64,000 bases of DNA from Pleodorina starrii (taxonomy: Eukaryota; Chlorophyta; Chlorophyceae; Chlamydomonadales; Volvocaceae). Both the position numbers and the translations under genes were made by a program. A model generated the notes under the pieces. The model made no database searches. It saw nothing but the letters and a program-made list of their open reading frames with translations, and was not told where the DNA came from. Below are positions 24,001-35,200 of this stretch, piece after piece; positions within the stretch are counted from its first letter, which is position 1, and every line of letters begins with the position of its first letter. Location: the NCBI GenBank assembly GCA_030267565.1, contig BRXU01000076.1, forward strand, positions 1 to 64,000. Direction: 5' to 3'.

Positions 24001-24289
24001 ACGGCAAACCCAGGCGTGTTTACACGCTTCCGGTCTGACCTAGGCATGCTGACCCGGCACACAGCTGCCTTAATATAATACCTAGGGCATGGTGTGATCA
24101 AATCCTGGATCCATTACACGGGGGGCGCGGTGCAGGGCGGCGGGGATTCGGCACTACTGCAGACCACATACAGCTGAAGATGGCCAAGCTGTACGGCAAA
24201 CCCAGGCGTGTTTACACGCTTCCGGTCTGACCTAGGCCGGCACACCCGGCATACAGCTGCCTTAATACAATACCTAGGGCATGGTGTGA
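18074..24289. repeat. 188-bp satellite array, 33 units, with higher-order repeats
   Basis: Thirty-three head-to-tail units are counted by phase: thirty of 188 bp and three of 192 bp. The 192-bp units start at about 20142, 22966 and 24098, and each carries a 4-bp TACA insertion before GCTGAAG. Units contain ATCAAATCCTGGA, TTACACGGGGGGCGC, GTTTACACGC and CCTTAATA(C/T)AATACCTAGG. Variants recur in order: 18262-21085 and 21086-23909 are two copies of a 2824-bp, 15-unit block, and inside them 1132-bp six-unit blocks repeat (for example 22026-23157 and 23158-24289). The short open frames within it repeat with the unit and are not genes. A centromeric, subtelomeric or simple expanded satellite cannot be told apart here. 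Confidence 0.97.
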
Positions 24290-24365
24290 TCAAATCCTGG
24301 ATCATGTGCGTGTACGGCGTGGGGCGGGGCTCGCGCGTCTTCGGCTCTGTGGGGTTTGCTTAATC
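24290..24365. repeat. Right edge of the satellite with border block
   Basis: The last unit breaks off after ATCAAATCCTGG and passes into ATCATGTGCGTGTACGGCG and GTGGGGCGGGGCTCGCGC. This matches the block at about 17720-17760 on the left side. The array is therefore bracketed by direct copies of one sequence. Confidence 0.75.
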
Positions 24366-25688
24366 GCTATAACACAATTAAAAACGCGCGCGCCAGGCAG
24401 AAATCAACGGATTCCGATTGCGGAACATATCGTCATTTTTGTTTGATGATTTTCATTGTATAGGTCCCCTTGTACGGCTGTACAGGTGCCTTGGTACGAA
24501 TAATGGTGCGAATAAGAAGTGGGACTGCGAATGCCGTTGCAATAACTTCCATTGACGATTCATTGGAGTTTTTTTCGCGTCTTTTAATGCTTGGCGATTG
24601 AAGTCCGTGCTTCCCGTCTCTGCACCACCACCACCACCACCACCACCGCACAACCAATCAACGTCCAACACATAACTAACAATGGGTGGCCACCCGAAAT
24701 AAAAACGACAATTCACATCCACACACACGCCCACATGCTCATGGCATTTTCGTCTGTCGTCTGTTCTGTCATAGCTCTGCATTGTTGTATATGATTGCAG
24801 TGCGATTGATTGATGTGTATTCAGTTCAGTTCAGTTTACGTGTTCAGTTCAGTTCAGTTCACATCCACTGCAGTACGTCAGCAAGGTGTACGAGTCTTCC
24901 AGGTACGGCTGGTAGGATTCTTGGTATCTTTCTTACTATTATATATCCTGCAAGCAAGGTGGGGTGCAGATACATAAGCTATCGTCAGGGGTTGGTGTGG
25001 GGCCAGGTTTATTGGGCACAGATAAACAAAACGCTAGATAGACTTAGGGTTTTGGTTTCCCCTTAAACAAACAGCTAGCGGTGAGTGCCCCTCTAAAATC
25101 CAGGATCCATCCATCATTCACACCGATATGTTCTACATACTCTCCTGTCGATTAGATACTTCGCTCCAGCTGCCTGCCTGGCGCCAAAGAGTCCTGGCGC
25201 GTGGTGCAGAACTCGGCGGGTGTTGCAGGCGGGCAGGGAAAGGCAATCCATCCACGACGGCCTTGGCGCGCGGTTGGATGGGAGACATAGGTCTTGCTTG
25301 GTGCAATAGATATGGCCGATCTGTCGGGAAACCGGATAATGTATTGGGCAGCGACAAAACTGTTTACGTAATGTGCACCAATCCAAAGGTACAGTGTATG
25401 GGGCACAGATAAACAAAACGTTCACGGTTATAAGCTACACTTAGGGTTCTGGTTTCCCCTTGTACAGCTAGTGGTGAGTACCCCATCACACCTATTCACA
25501 TACATCTGTCGTATCGACCCTCTACATACTCTCCTGTCAGTCAGGACCTACGCTCCAGCTGTAGCTCCCCGAGTGCTGCCTGGCGCCCATAAAGTCCTGA
25601 CGGTGCGGAGGTCGGTGGTGGCGGCACCTTGGCGGGCGGGGTGTTTGGGTTAGACAGGAGGGCGTGGGGCGGGGGCAGGGGGGCCATG
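24366..25688. other. Non-coding stretch with a tandem duplication of about 385 bp
   Basis: No gene is supported. A (CAC)n run lies at about 24623-24650 and TTCAG repeats at 24818-24862. Two diverged direct copies run from about 25015 and about 25398. Both have GGGCACAGATAAACAAAACG, CTTAGGGTT and GGTTTCCCCTT, followed by CTACATACTCTCCTGTC at 25132 and 25532 and CCTGGCGCC at 25177 and 25580. Confidence 0.55.
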
Positions 25689-25699
25689 GGTGCAGGGGC

Positions 25700-26395
25700 G
25701 GGGCGGGGTTATGAGGCAAAAGGCGGGTGGCATGAGTTGGAAGGCAGTCAATGCCCTCAGAAGGGAAGGGTGGGGGTCCATACAATCGTGGATAGAAAGT
25801 TGGGTTAGTTCAAAAAGAACACGAATGGCGGCGACGGCGGCGGTGATGGCGGTTGGGGGGACGGCGGCGGCGGCGACGGCGACGGCGGCTGGTGTGACGG
25901 CAGCGGTGGGGTCGGCGGCTGGGATGACGGTGGTGGCGGGGGTGGGGCGGGGTTATGAGGCAAAAGGCGGGTGGCATGAATTGGAAGGCAGTCAATGCCC
26001 TCAGAAGGGAAGGGCGGGGGTCCATACAATCTTGGGTAGAAAGTTGGGTTAGTTCAAAAAGAACACGAATGGCGGCGACGGCGGCGGTGATGGCGGTTGG
26101 GGGGACGGCGGCGGCGGCGACGGCGACGGCGGCTGGTGTGACGGCAGCGGTGGGGTCGGCGGCTGGGATGACGGTGGTGGCGGGGGTGGGGCGGGGTTAT
26201 GAGGCAAAAGGCGGGTGGCATGAATTGGAAGGCAGTCAATGCCCTCAGAAGGGAAGGGCGGGGGTCCATACAATCTTGGGTAGAAAGTTGGGTTAGTTCA
26301 AAAAGAACACGAATGGCGGCGACGGCGGCGGTGATGGCGGTTGGGGGGACGGCGGCGGCGGCGACGGCGACGGCGGCTTGTGGTAAGCGAGGGTG
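25700..26395. repeat. 244-bp minisatellite, nearly three units
   Basis: A 244-bp unit repeats almost exactly, with markers such as GGGTTATGAGGCAAAAGGCG at about 25709, 25953 and 26197. The first unit is slightly diverged and the last is truncated in a GGCGAC-rich part. On the minus strand each unit can be read as a [13 protein letters not shown] stretch ending FVFFLN-stop, so it may have been copied from a Pro-rich exon. Confidence 0.9.
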
Positions 26396-26436
26396 GTAAC
26401 GGGGCCGGCGGCTGGGGTGACGGCGGTGGCGGGTTG

Positions 26437-26722
26437 GCGGCTGGGGTGACGGTGGTGGCGGGGTCGGCGGCCGGGGCGATGGCGGTGGCGGGGACGGAGG
26501 CAGGGGTTCCAGCGAGGGAGGCCGGGGCGATGGCGGCATAGGAGCTGGCGGCGAGGGGCTGGGAGGAGATAGGCTTGGGGCCGGGTTGGGCGGCGGTGGA
26601 GAGGGTGCTGGGCTGGGCGGATTGGGTGACGGCGGTAAGGGAGGGGAGGGAGGCGCCGGACTAGGGGGCAGCGGCGACGGCGGCGGCGGACTGGTTGGCT
26701 GCGGTGACGGCGGCAATGGCAT
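26437..26722 (-). pseudogene. Possible hydroxyproline-rich (pherophorin/extensin-type) coding segment
   Basis: The minus strand reads about 95 residues of the type [20 protein letters not shown]. This is the Ser-Pro-rich linker composition of algal cell-wall glycoproteins such as pherophorins. The flanking frames shift into Arg/His-rich nonsense, and no signal peptide or pherophorin globular domain is visible nearby. It may be an exon fragment, a decayed gene or just GGC-rich repeat DNA. Confidence 0.3.
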
Positions 26723-27640
26723 AGGAGGGGACGGGGACGGCGGTGCCGGGCTTGGTGGTGACGGCGGCGATGGTGGCGGTGCGGAATGAACTCGGAGGTG
26801 TAGGCGTGCAGGGATAGACGGTCCATGACGGCCTTGGTGGTTGGGACGTCTCGGCGGTTGGGAGGTCTTGGTGGGGTTGGTAGGTCTTGGTGAGATATGA
26901 CAGATCTTCCTTTTTCCTGCTTAAATGAGGCGGCGGGTAACGGATGTCGGGTAAGTGGTGCTGGGGTGTCCGGCGGGGGCGGGGAAAGAAAGGATTAACC
27001 GGGATTACTGGGGGATGGATACTAAATAGGAAAATAAACCAACAATAATTGTCTCGAAGCACCCGTAACATGGTGCAGACAGTCGGTAGAGTCCCGTTAA
27101 TAGGGATAGAAAGGATAATAAAAATAAATAACACCTATACTACTAGCCAGGCCTTCACAAAGACCGAGCTGCTCTGTTATTTGCTGCCTTTGGTATTTGC
27201 TGTGTTCTCAGCTTCACTGCTTGTCCTGCACTGGGCGGGGGGCAACACAGAAATGTTAATACAACGGCAAACTCCGGAACCGCCCGCAGGCAGGAAGTAT
27301 TATGCATCCCCTGGCAGGGGTGTGCGCATGTGCGTGCATATGTGTGCGTGTGCGTGCATGTCGGTATGTGCCGCCACTGGGCTGAATGGGCTGGGCTGGG
27401 GGCTGAGCTGGGGGCTGGGCTGGGCTGGGGGCTGAGCTGGGGGCTGAGCTGGGGGCTGTTGCTGAGCTGCTGACGTGGCTGCTAGCTGTGATGGCCGTGC
27501 CAGGGCGAAGAGGCTGGTTATCTCTACCTGTAAAAGCAGGAGATGATAGAATGACGAGTGAGTACAGCTAGCCCAGACGGCTAGAACAAACAAAAGCGAC
27601 GCACAACATTCTTACCTCACTTCCGAAGTTGATTCTTGGA
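26723..27640. other. Non-coding stretch with short GCTGGG repeats
   Basis: No gene recognised. A run of GGGCTG, GCTGAGCTGG and GGGGCTGAG-type repeats lies at about 27385-27465. TG-rich dinucleotide-like sequence precedes it at 27320-27365. Confidence 0.4.
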
Positions 27641-27642
27641 CC

Positions 27643-28330
27643 GAACTCGCATCCGTTACCAGTGGGGATAGGTTGTCACTCCTGACCCACTGGCAAGCAT
27701 GCAAGCCCCAAGTCATCCACTTGCTGCCAGGTGACGGTCAACCTGGCCCACCCCTTAAGAGGTGCGATCTCATCCCTAAGGTCCGTGAACCTTAGTACCC
27801 ATGTGTCCATCAACCGAGGTCCCTTACGTGGTGCAACTCCGTTGGTGATTCAGTCGGTCGCCTCCTTATCTGCCTTCGACAGGGAACCTGTCGAAGGCAG
27901 GCCAACCCATCAGGTCTATGACTCAAAAAGCCCTGATGTTATGGTAAGGATCAGAACCGTCATAATCGCCTTCGTGGATGCACCTTCGTGGAACCATTCA
28001 TCATCCCAATGGATTCGAAATCCATGGGTCAGTGTGTGGGTTTTGGGTAAGAGGGGCGTAATACACCCCTCTACTTAACTCGCATCCGTTACCAGTCGGG
28101 ATAGGGTTTCACGCCTGACCGTCTGGCAAGCATGCAAGCCCCAATTCATCCACTTGCTGCCAGGTGACGGTCAACCTGGCCCCCCCTGAGAGATATGATC
28201 TCACTGGCCATCTCCTGTCATGGCAGGGGGGATAAGTGCAGTTCTGGGCTGCGCAGCTCATATCAATAGGTCCTTTGGCTGAAACCTACAATTTGGTATC
28301 GAGCCGAACCCCGTACGGGTTCGAATCCTC
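27643..28330. repeat. Tandem direct repeat of about 435 bp followed by a primer-binding-like site
   Basis: About 110 bp starting ACTCGCATCCGTTACCAGT at 27647 recur at 28079. They share GCAAGCATGCAAGCCCCAA and CCACTTGCTGCCAGGTGACG and then diverge. Downstream, ACCTACAATTTGGTATCGAG (28284-28303) has the look of an LTR end (CA) followed by a primer-binding site. The decamer TGGTATCGAG is the same one found at the chromovirus primer-binding position. This could be a decayed LTR element, but that is an inference from a short match. Confidence 0.4.
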
Positions 28331-29320
28331 CTAATTACTTGTGTAAGCGGTTGATGCGTGTGCATTTGGGAGGCGGCGAGCCCCAGTCATACGCCGTGCG
28401 GGTTCGAAACCCAACCGACAATCTAAGTTAAGATATATGGCACGTCAGACATCAGTTTCGGATGGGATTCGACTTGATTCATCCTTCGGAAACTCTGATT
28501 TGGCAAGCATGGTATCAACGGAAGCTTTGGAGTTAGCAAGTGCCCCGTCACAGCCCGTTCTTGGAATAATTCTTTGGAAACGAAACTGCGATCATGATGC
28601 CAAGGCTGTCATTTCCTTGATCGTATCGAATTGGTGTTGCATCACGAATAAATGCAGGTTTTGCGTCCTCAGTTGAGTATACCTAAAACCCTAAGTCAAT
28701 GACAGGATTTCGCGCAAAACCCCCTCTGCAATCAGTGCATAGCCCATCTGCACATGGGAAAGCTGTGCCTGGGACTGGGTTGCAGTCAGCAGGGTTCGAT
28801 GGGTGTACCCCAGTGGCGGCCGGCCTAAACAGGCATGTGGGGCCAGCCAAGTTACAAGTTCCGCCGCCCAATTGGTTCATTATAATCATATTAATTATTA
28901 TAACTCATGGCACCGACACCATTCACATGGGCCAGCCCTGTAATGGGTCCATCCCTGCCCACACCATGCCAGCAGGCCACCCCCCACCCGCACCCCCACA
29001 GGCCGCCCCCCCAAAACCTGACCAAAACTCGGAAAGAGTTCAAACTTGATGCACGACAATTTTGTTCATAGTCTCAGCTATCCATCCCCCAAAGAACGGG
29101 GTCAAAACTCGAAAGCATTTTTTTCTCCTGCAGGGGGGGTGCGCGGGCGCGGGGGGGTGGCACATATGCCGATTTGGCTAAGGTAAACACCATACCCATG
29201 CCGTACCCGGATCCATACAAACCCAAGGTACTAGATTAAAGTACTCATCGAGTGCGTCATGATGGTACCCGAGCCAATGGAAACAGCCCAGTGGGTAGTG
29301 AGATATTCACGTTTTTAGCA
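28331..29320. other. Unassigned stretch, moderately AT-rich
   Basis: A 79-codon plus-strand frame at 28437-28676 (starting MARQTSVSDGIRLDSSFGN) has a natural amino-acid mix and begins about 135 bp after the primer-binding-like site. That would suit a gag fragment, but it matches nothing I recognise. GGGTTCGAAACCC at 28409 looks like a tRNA B-box, but no tRNA can be folded around it. Confidence 0.3.
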
Positions 29321-29665
29321 TCTGAAACCCTAGAACCCTGAACCCCTGTTACCCTAAGACCCCAAAACCCCGAAACCCTACAACCCCAAAACCTCAATAC
29401 CCTAAAACCCTACAACCACATCTTGAAACCCTAGAACCACAACTGAAACCCTGGCAGAAACCCTATTACCACAACAGAAATCCTAGACCCACAACAGAAA
29501 CCCTAGACCTGCAACGGAAACCCTAGAACCACAACTATAACAACCCTAGAATGCTAACTGTAACCCTTAGGGCATAACTCGAAAACCTAGAACCACAACT
29601 TGAACCCTAGAAACACAACTCGAAACCCTACAACCACAACTATAACCCTAGAACCACAACTGAAG
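29321..29665. repeat. Degenerate telomere-like repeats
   Basis: About 345 bp of irregular units such as GAAACCCTAGAACC, CCCTAAAACCC and ACCACAACT. AAACCCTA-type heptamers and octamers are frequent but interrupted. It looks like decayed telomere-like or microsatellite DNA rather than a functional telomere tract. Confidence 0.75.
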
Positions 29666-29979
29666 GGTTCTTGGGTTGCCTAGGTTGGTTTGGCCTATGG
29701 AGTCTTCTGATTCATCATAAAGAGCTCAGAAAATGTTTTGACAATATAACTTGCTGCACACCATGGCCCTGGTTATATCCAGGCAAACCATGCCTAGGGC
29801 TTTACACCATGCACATAATGTGATGCCCTACAAATGCACCAGGAACATAGAGCCCAGAGGTATACTGGGTGCACCATGACCTGGTTGTACCTAGCCTTGC
29901 TGTTTTTTTATCATTGTGTTATGTATTCTACCTAGTCACACTTTAGAGTTTCATGTTTTGGGATCTGGATGGGACCCTT

Positions 29980-31130
29980 ATAAATGTCACTTACCCTTCT
30001 ACTAACAGTGTAAACAGATCCAGCATGACCCGCACCACAGCGTCCTCCAACCAGAGTGGGCTCTGTCGGACAGCTCCTCTGGATGATCCATGGGTCCACA
30101 GTGTTGCCTGAGGGAACACCAGAAACCAGAATGGCCTAAGCATCACACACATCCTCTTTGGGTACTAAGCAAGGGTCGCCATCTACAAATGGGTCATCAT
30201 CAGCACTGTAAACCCCAAGCAACAACACAACCAACTTGTCATCTCATCTACCTGACACAAAAAATCTGAACATCCTATCTGGTTGAATGGGAATGCAATG
30301 TCATCACTAAAGGGGCCAATAGCACTATACACCACAAACGGTTTCCACCCAAGCAAGGCATTGCACAAGTATGAATCCCCTACCAACACACGCACCCTCT
30401 CACCCGCCCTGAAATGAAAGTAGCTGCAGAATGGAGCCCCACTGAGTCATCATCACTGGCCTCACAGGACACCATGGAGGCTGAGACCCCAGTTGAATAT
30501 AAATGACACATGATCACCACTTGACGGAATGGCAACAGTAACACATATGGGATGCCGGATGCCTCAAGGTGACCCAATAACAATGCCTCCTGAGGCAGTA
30601 CATTGAAATCAACATGTAACCGGGTATGTAACCACGACTTGAACAACCACCCTCCAGGGTGATACATTATCCGGATTGGCAGACCCACAGGGCTCACACT
30701 GTTAATTACCATGGGATGGAAGCCAGGACATACCTGAAGGAGTGCAAGCCATCGGGCTGGCAATAGTGTATGCTCCCCAATGTTACTGTGCGAGCCACAT
30801 GCTGGCCAGCCTCCTCTGCAGCCTGCTGTGGCTGAGGTACCCCCACAGGAAACACCTGGATGAGCACTCTTGGACTGCAGCTTTTGGTGTCTTCGATTGT
30901 GAAGGATGCTGCACATCTCCTCCATCCTGCCTGTGATATCAGGATTGCAAGGGCACAGGGGTGCAACCAAGAAAGGTAACTCAAAGGGGAGCCTGATGAT
31001 TCATTGATGACATGTCTTATGAACATGCATGCTGGGGGGTGCTTTGAATCCCCCTGTACATTGTCAGCGACATCACACCCGCATGTGCCTACTGCACATG
31101 CTACCGTACCGTACCGATGCAATCTTTTTG
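29980..31130 (-). other. Coding-like stretch of unknown function, possible multi-exon gene remnant
   Basis: On the minus strand several open segments with natural amino-acid composition lie close together. About 31120-30725 includes ACMFIRHVINESSGSPLSYL. About 30690-30420 includes LPIRIMYHPGGWLFKSWLH and LLLGHLEASGIPYVLLLPF. About 30420-30256 includes VLVGDSYLCNALLGWKPFVV. Candidate splice sites join some of them (TTTCATTTCAG before and CAG/GTAGAT after the last). No start, stop or full model could be built and no domain is recognised. It may be a decayed transposon gene. The chromovirus inserted about 220 bp upstream of this strand's 5' side. Confidence 0.25.
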
Positions 31131-31349
31131 TGACATGGTTCTTTTGCGAGGCCAGAAATATTTTTAAATTTAGATATGTAAACGCTGATATTTTACGGCG
31201 CCGGTAGGAGTTTATTTCTGAACTTTTGAAAATTGCGAGCCCATGAGCTGTATATACACGTTTGTGAACTCACATCTCACTGTCAGTGCAAAGGCATCGC
31301 ATTCTACTAAAAGAAGTTGGACATACCGGGTGCCATACCTGCTTCACAC

Positions 31350-31703
31350 TGTAAGACTCTACTAGTCTTCCCAGGATCTTTCTAAGGTAACTCACCGAGG
31401 ATCGGGTTAGAGTTCGGTTCTTATTATGCGGAAGCGTAGATTGTTTACCGAATAGCGTGTTATAGATAAGATACATATCACAGTAGGTGGTATCAACAGA
31501 TACCGTGTAAGAACATTGAAGAGTAATTCTCTGTCGTCTCCACGTAGAGCGACGCCTTAATGCGTACTCCAGATGCGTACCATTCCGCAGTACAACTGCT
31601 AACGGAAAGGTAACAGGTACTTTATTGGCTCGTTCCTCCGCCAGGACGTGAGACCAATATAACACTATTAAAATAGCGTTAAGTTCGTGCAAGCAAGCTT
31701 ACA
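31350..31703 (-). repeat. 3' LTR of the chromovirus
   Basis: 354 bp, plus-strand ends TGTAAGACTC and AGCAAGCTTACA. It is flanked on the left by the target duplication CACAC and on the right by the polypurine tract. Confidence 0.95.
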
Positions 31704-31719
31704 CTCCCCCCCCCTTTGA
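31704..31719 (-). other. Polypurine tract of the chromovirus
   Basis: Read on the minus strand: TTCAAAGGGGGGGGGAG directly before the 3' LTR. This is the expected position and composition for priming plus-strand DNA synthesis. Confidence 0.85.
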
Positions 31720-32280
31720 AGCGAACCGTCCCCGGGAGCAGCGTGCCACTTGTGAAAGTGGAACGTCATAATCTCGCAGGTAACCAATATTAAGCAACAT
31801 GCCTTGGCATTACGTGTGTGATTGAGCGATCAAGCCAGATAGAACTCGCTCATTTTGGCAAGGGTGGGTTTCACAAGGGTCCACTTGCCGTTTCCCGTGG
31901 TCCGTGCACAGTCACGTATGCCAGGTATTTCGTGTGGTCTTTTCCCGTGGTCCAGGCATGTGCTTGTTTTTCGCATAGGGACATGTCCCGCGAACGGTCG
32001 CAAGCAGCACCAGGCGTACTTTAGGCGGTGTTAACCGCTTAATTTCGGTCCTCTGTCACGAGACACGTGACAGGCTGCTGTTGAGGCACGTACGACAATG
32101 ATAGGTGTACTTTAGGCGGTTGCTTAATTTCCATCCTCATTCACGAGACACGTGAAAGATTGTGCGTACGAGTACGGCAACGATAGGCTTACTTTAGGCG
32201 GTGGACCGCTGAATTTCGGACCTCATCCATGAGACACATGGAAGGTTGCACGTACCGGGGTTGCGTTAGGGAGCCGCAAA

Positions 32281-35200
32281 TCAGCGCATGATCTGTTTGC
32301 GTGTGTGCTTGGAGCGCCGGATTTGTTGCGGTGGTTTGACCGCGAGGGCGTCCAAGTACTGGTCGACGAGTTCCTCCACGAGGGAGTCCTCCCGGAGGGA
32401 TTTCTCGGGTTCCCACGAGTTGTGCTCGGGGCCGTAACCCTCCCACTTGACCAGGAAGTCGCGAACCGTGTGGTTGCCAACTTTCCGATCACGGTGGTCG
32501 ATAATAGCTTGCACTGTCCAGTAGGCGTTGCCACCATCGTCGATGAATTGCGGTGGTGGTGGTTGGTATACGCCTGAACTTCGGTAGGGTTTCAGTAAGG
32601 ATATGTGAAACACCGGATGTATTTTGTACCCTGGAGGAAGCGTTAACCGATAGGCGACCTTTCCCACGGTTGCCTCGACCGTGAAAGGGCCTATGAACTT
32701 GGGGTAAAGCTTCTTCACTCCGGGACCTTTGAGCGCAATGTTCTTTGTGCTTAAGAGAACGGAGTCACCCACGGTGAAGGTTGCATCCTGCCGGGATTTG
32801 TCAGCGGCGTTCTTTTGCCTGTCCTGGGCCTTTTGAAGGGCGGCACGAGCTCTCTGAAGCCTTTCTGACATATCCTTAGCAAAGGATGCCGCCTGAGGAA
32901 CCTTGGAGCCGAGAACAGAGATGTTTCCGGGCTCCCGTGGCGTGTGCGGCGTCCATAGTTTAAAGGGCGCCGTGCCAATCGACTTGTTCATCGAGTTGTT
33001 GATTGCGAACTCGATCAACGGTAAATGTTGGTCCCAATCGTCTTGTTTGGGATTCACATAGTGTCGAAGGGTTTCCTCTAACAAACGGTTCATGCGTTCC
33101 GTTTGGCCGTCAGTTTGCGGGTGGTAAGCGGTACTGAGTCGTACCTTCGTACCGAGCAGACGTTGAATCTCAGCCCAGAATTTTCCCGCGAATTGGGAAC
33201 CTCTGTCTGAGACGATATCGTCTGGTAACCCGTGATGGCGGAAGACGTTCTGTATATAGAGGTGGGCCACACCCTCTGCGTCAACCGTGGTGTGTGTGGG
33301 AGCAAAGTGGGTCATTTTGCTCAGCCGATCCACAAACACAACAATTGCGTCGTAACCAGAGGTTGTGGTGGGGGGCTGGGTGATCAAGTCCAGTGTGACA
33401 CTTCCCCATACCCGTTTGGGTACTGGTAAAGGTTGCAGCAGCCCACGCGGCTTCGTGGTGGAGGCTTTGTTACGCTGGCACTGCGGGCAACGGTTTACAT
33501 ACTGTGATACGTCTGCGTCCAGACGCGGCCACCAGTACACCCGTTTAAGCGCCTCCTGAGTGCGTTCAGGCCCTCCATGCCCGCTGGCAGCACCGTCGTG
33601 ATGCTCAGCTATAAGCAGGCGGCGTAACGCGTCAACGTTGGGGACCACCACCTGGTCACCCCTGTAGTACAGTCCGTTGACTTTTTGCAACCATTTTACG
33701 TTGGTCTTGTTCCGGAACCATGAGTCGTACCGGTAACCAGCGCTGATTCGCTTACGGATATCAGTACTGATTGCAGACCGAGAGAGTAATGCAACCATAG
33801 GCTGACCCAGGGGTTGAGACATGTCCGCTGTGGACATCTCCGGTGCCCCTTCATAAATGCGGCTAAGAGGGTCGGCCACGTTGATCCTGCCTGGCTTGTA
33901 GGACCAATGAATCTTCTGGTCCTGTAGGAACGAGATCCACCGAGCTTGACGGCGTGAGAGCAAGCCGTTAGCCTTCAGTGAGTCCAGGTAAGTCAAGGGC
34001 TGGTGGTCAGTCACGACTGTCACATCAGGCGCGCCCTCGAGATAGCAACGCCACTCTTGTAACGCGTGAATGACACCCAAGGCCTCCTGGTCGGTGGTTG
34101 TGTAATTGCGCTCTGCCGGCGTGAACCGGTGAGAAAGGTATGCAATTGCTCTGTTGTCTTGCAATAAGACGGCTCCCGTTCCGTAAATGGAAGCATCTGA
34201 CCAAACTTCGAAGGGTTTGTTCAGGTCAGGCAGGGCCAAAACTGGCGCATTGATCAGTGCACGCTTGACGCCATCAAACGCTGTTTGGCAATCGTCACAC
34301 CAATGCCAGGCGCGTTTTTCGCTCGTGATAGCTGTAAGCGGGGCCACCAGGGAGGAATATCCCTGAACGAATCGCCGAAAGTAGTTGGCGAGACCTAAGA
34401 AGCTGCGAAGCTGCTTCAGGTTGGTGGGCGTCGGCCAGTCACGAATGACTTGGATTTTACTTTCATCCACTTTAAGGCCGTCTCTGCCCACAATGTGGCC
34501 AAGAAACTTCAACTCAGGCTTGTTGAAGGCGCACTTAGTAAGCTTAGCCTTGAACCCTTGCTTTTGGAGGATAGTAAGTACGGTTTGGAGATGTACTACA
34601 TGTTCCTCAGGTGTTTTGGAAAACACAAGCAAGTCGTCCAAATAAACGAGGACGAACTTTCCGAGATGTTCACGAAACATTGCGTTCATCGTAGCTTGGA
34701 AAGTGGCCGGTGCGTTGGTTAAACCAAAGCACAACACCTTGAAGGCGAATTGCCCTTCGGGTGTGATGAAGGACGTTTTAGGAATGTCCTCTTTAGTGAT
34801 CCGCAGTTGGTGATACCCAGACTGGAGATCAATGGAGCTGAAGATGCGCGCGCCGGAAAGCTGATCGAACAGTTCCTGGATATTCGGCATTGGATAACGC
34901 CGTTTAACAGTAATTTTGTTGAGCTCACGGTAATCGAGTACCATGCGCAATTTGAATCCGGTTGGAGAGTCGGGGTCTCGTTTACGGACAAAAAATACTG
35001 GCGCGCCGAAAGGAGAGTTAGAAGGCTCGATGAAACCCTTCTGCAGCAAGTCGGCAATTTGCCGTTTGCACTCGGCCCTTTCGTCTGGTGACAGGCGATA
35101 TGCGCGTTTTGCTGGAGGATTCGCGCCGGGAACAAGAGGAATGGTGTGCTCGACACCCTCGTCCTGCTCGCGAATGCCTGTAATTTCTGCAAAGACGTCC

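Noticed and set aside
18074..24289. About 60 short open frames on both strands repeating every 188 bp
   Set aside because: They follow the satellite unit exactly, include two overlapping frames per unit and encode no recognisable domain; they are by-products of the repeat.
18074..24289. CRISPR-like regular repeat
   Set aside because: Units are contiguous with no unique spacers, 188 bp long, and the genome is eukaryotic.
25700..26395. Plus-strand Ala/Thr/Val-rich frames in the 244-bp repeats
   Set aside because: They arise from GGCGAC and GCGGCG triplets of the minisatellite and repeat with its period.
28310..28420. Two GGGTTCGAA-type tRNA B-box-like motifs
   Set aside because: No acceptor stem, D-arm or anticodon arm could be placed at proper distance; at most SINE or tRNA-derived remnants.
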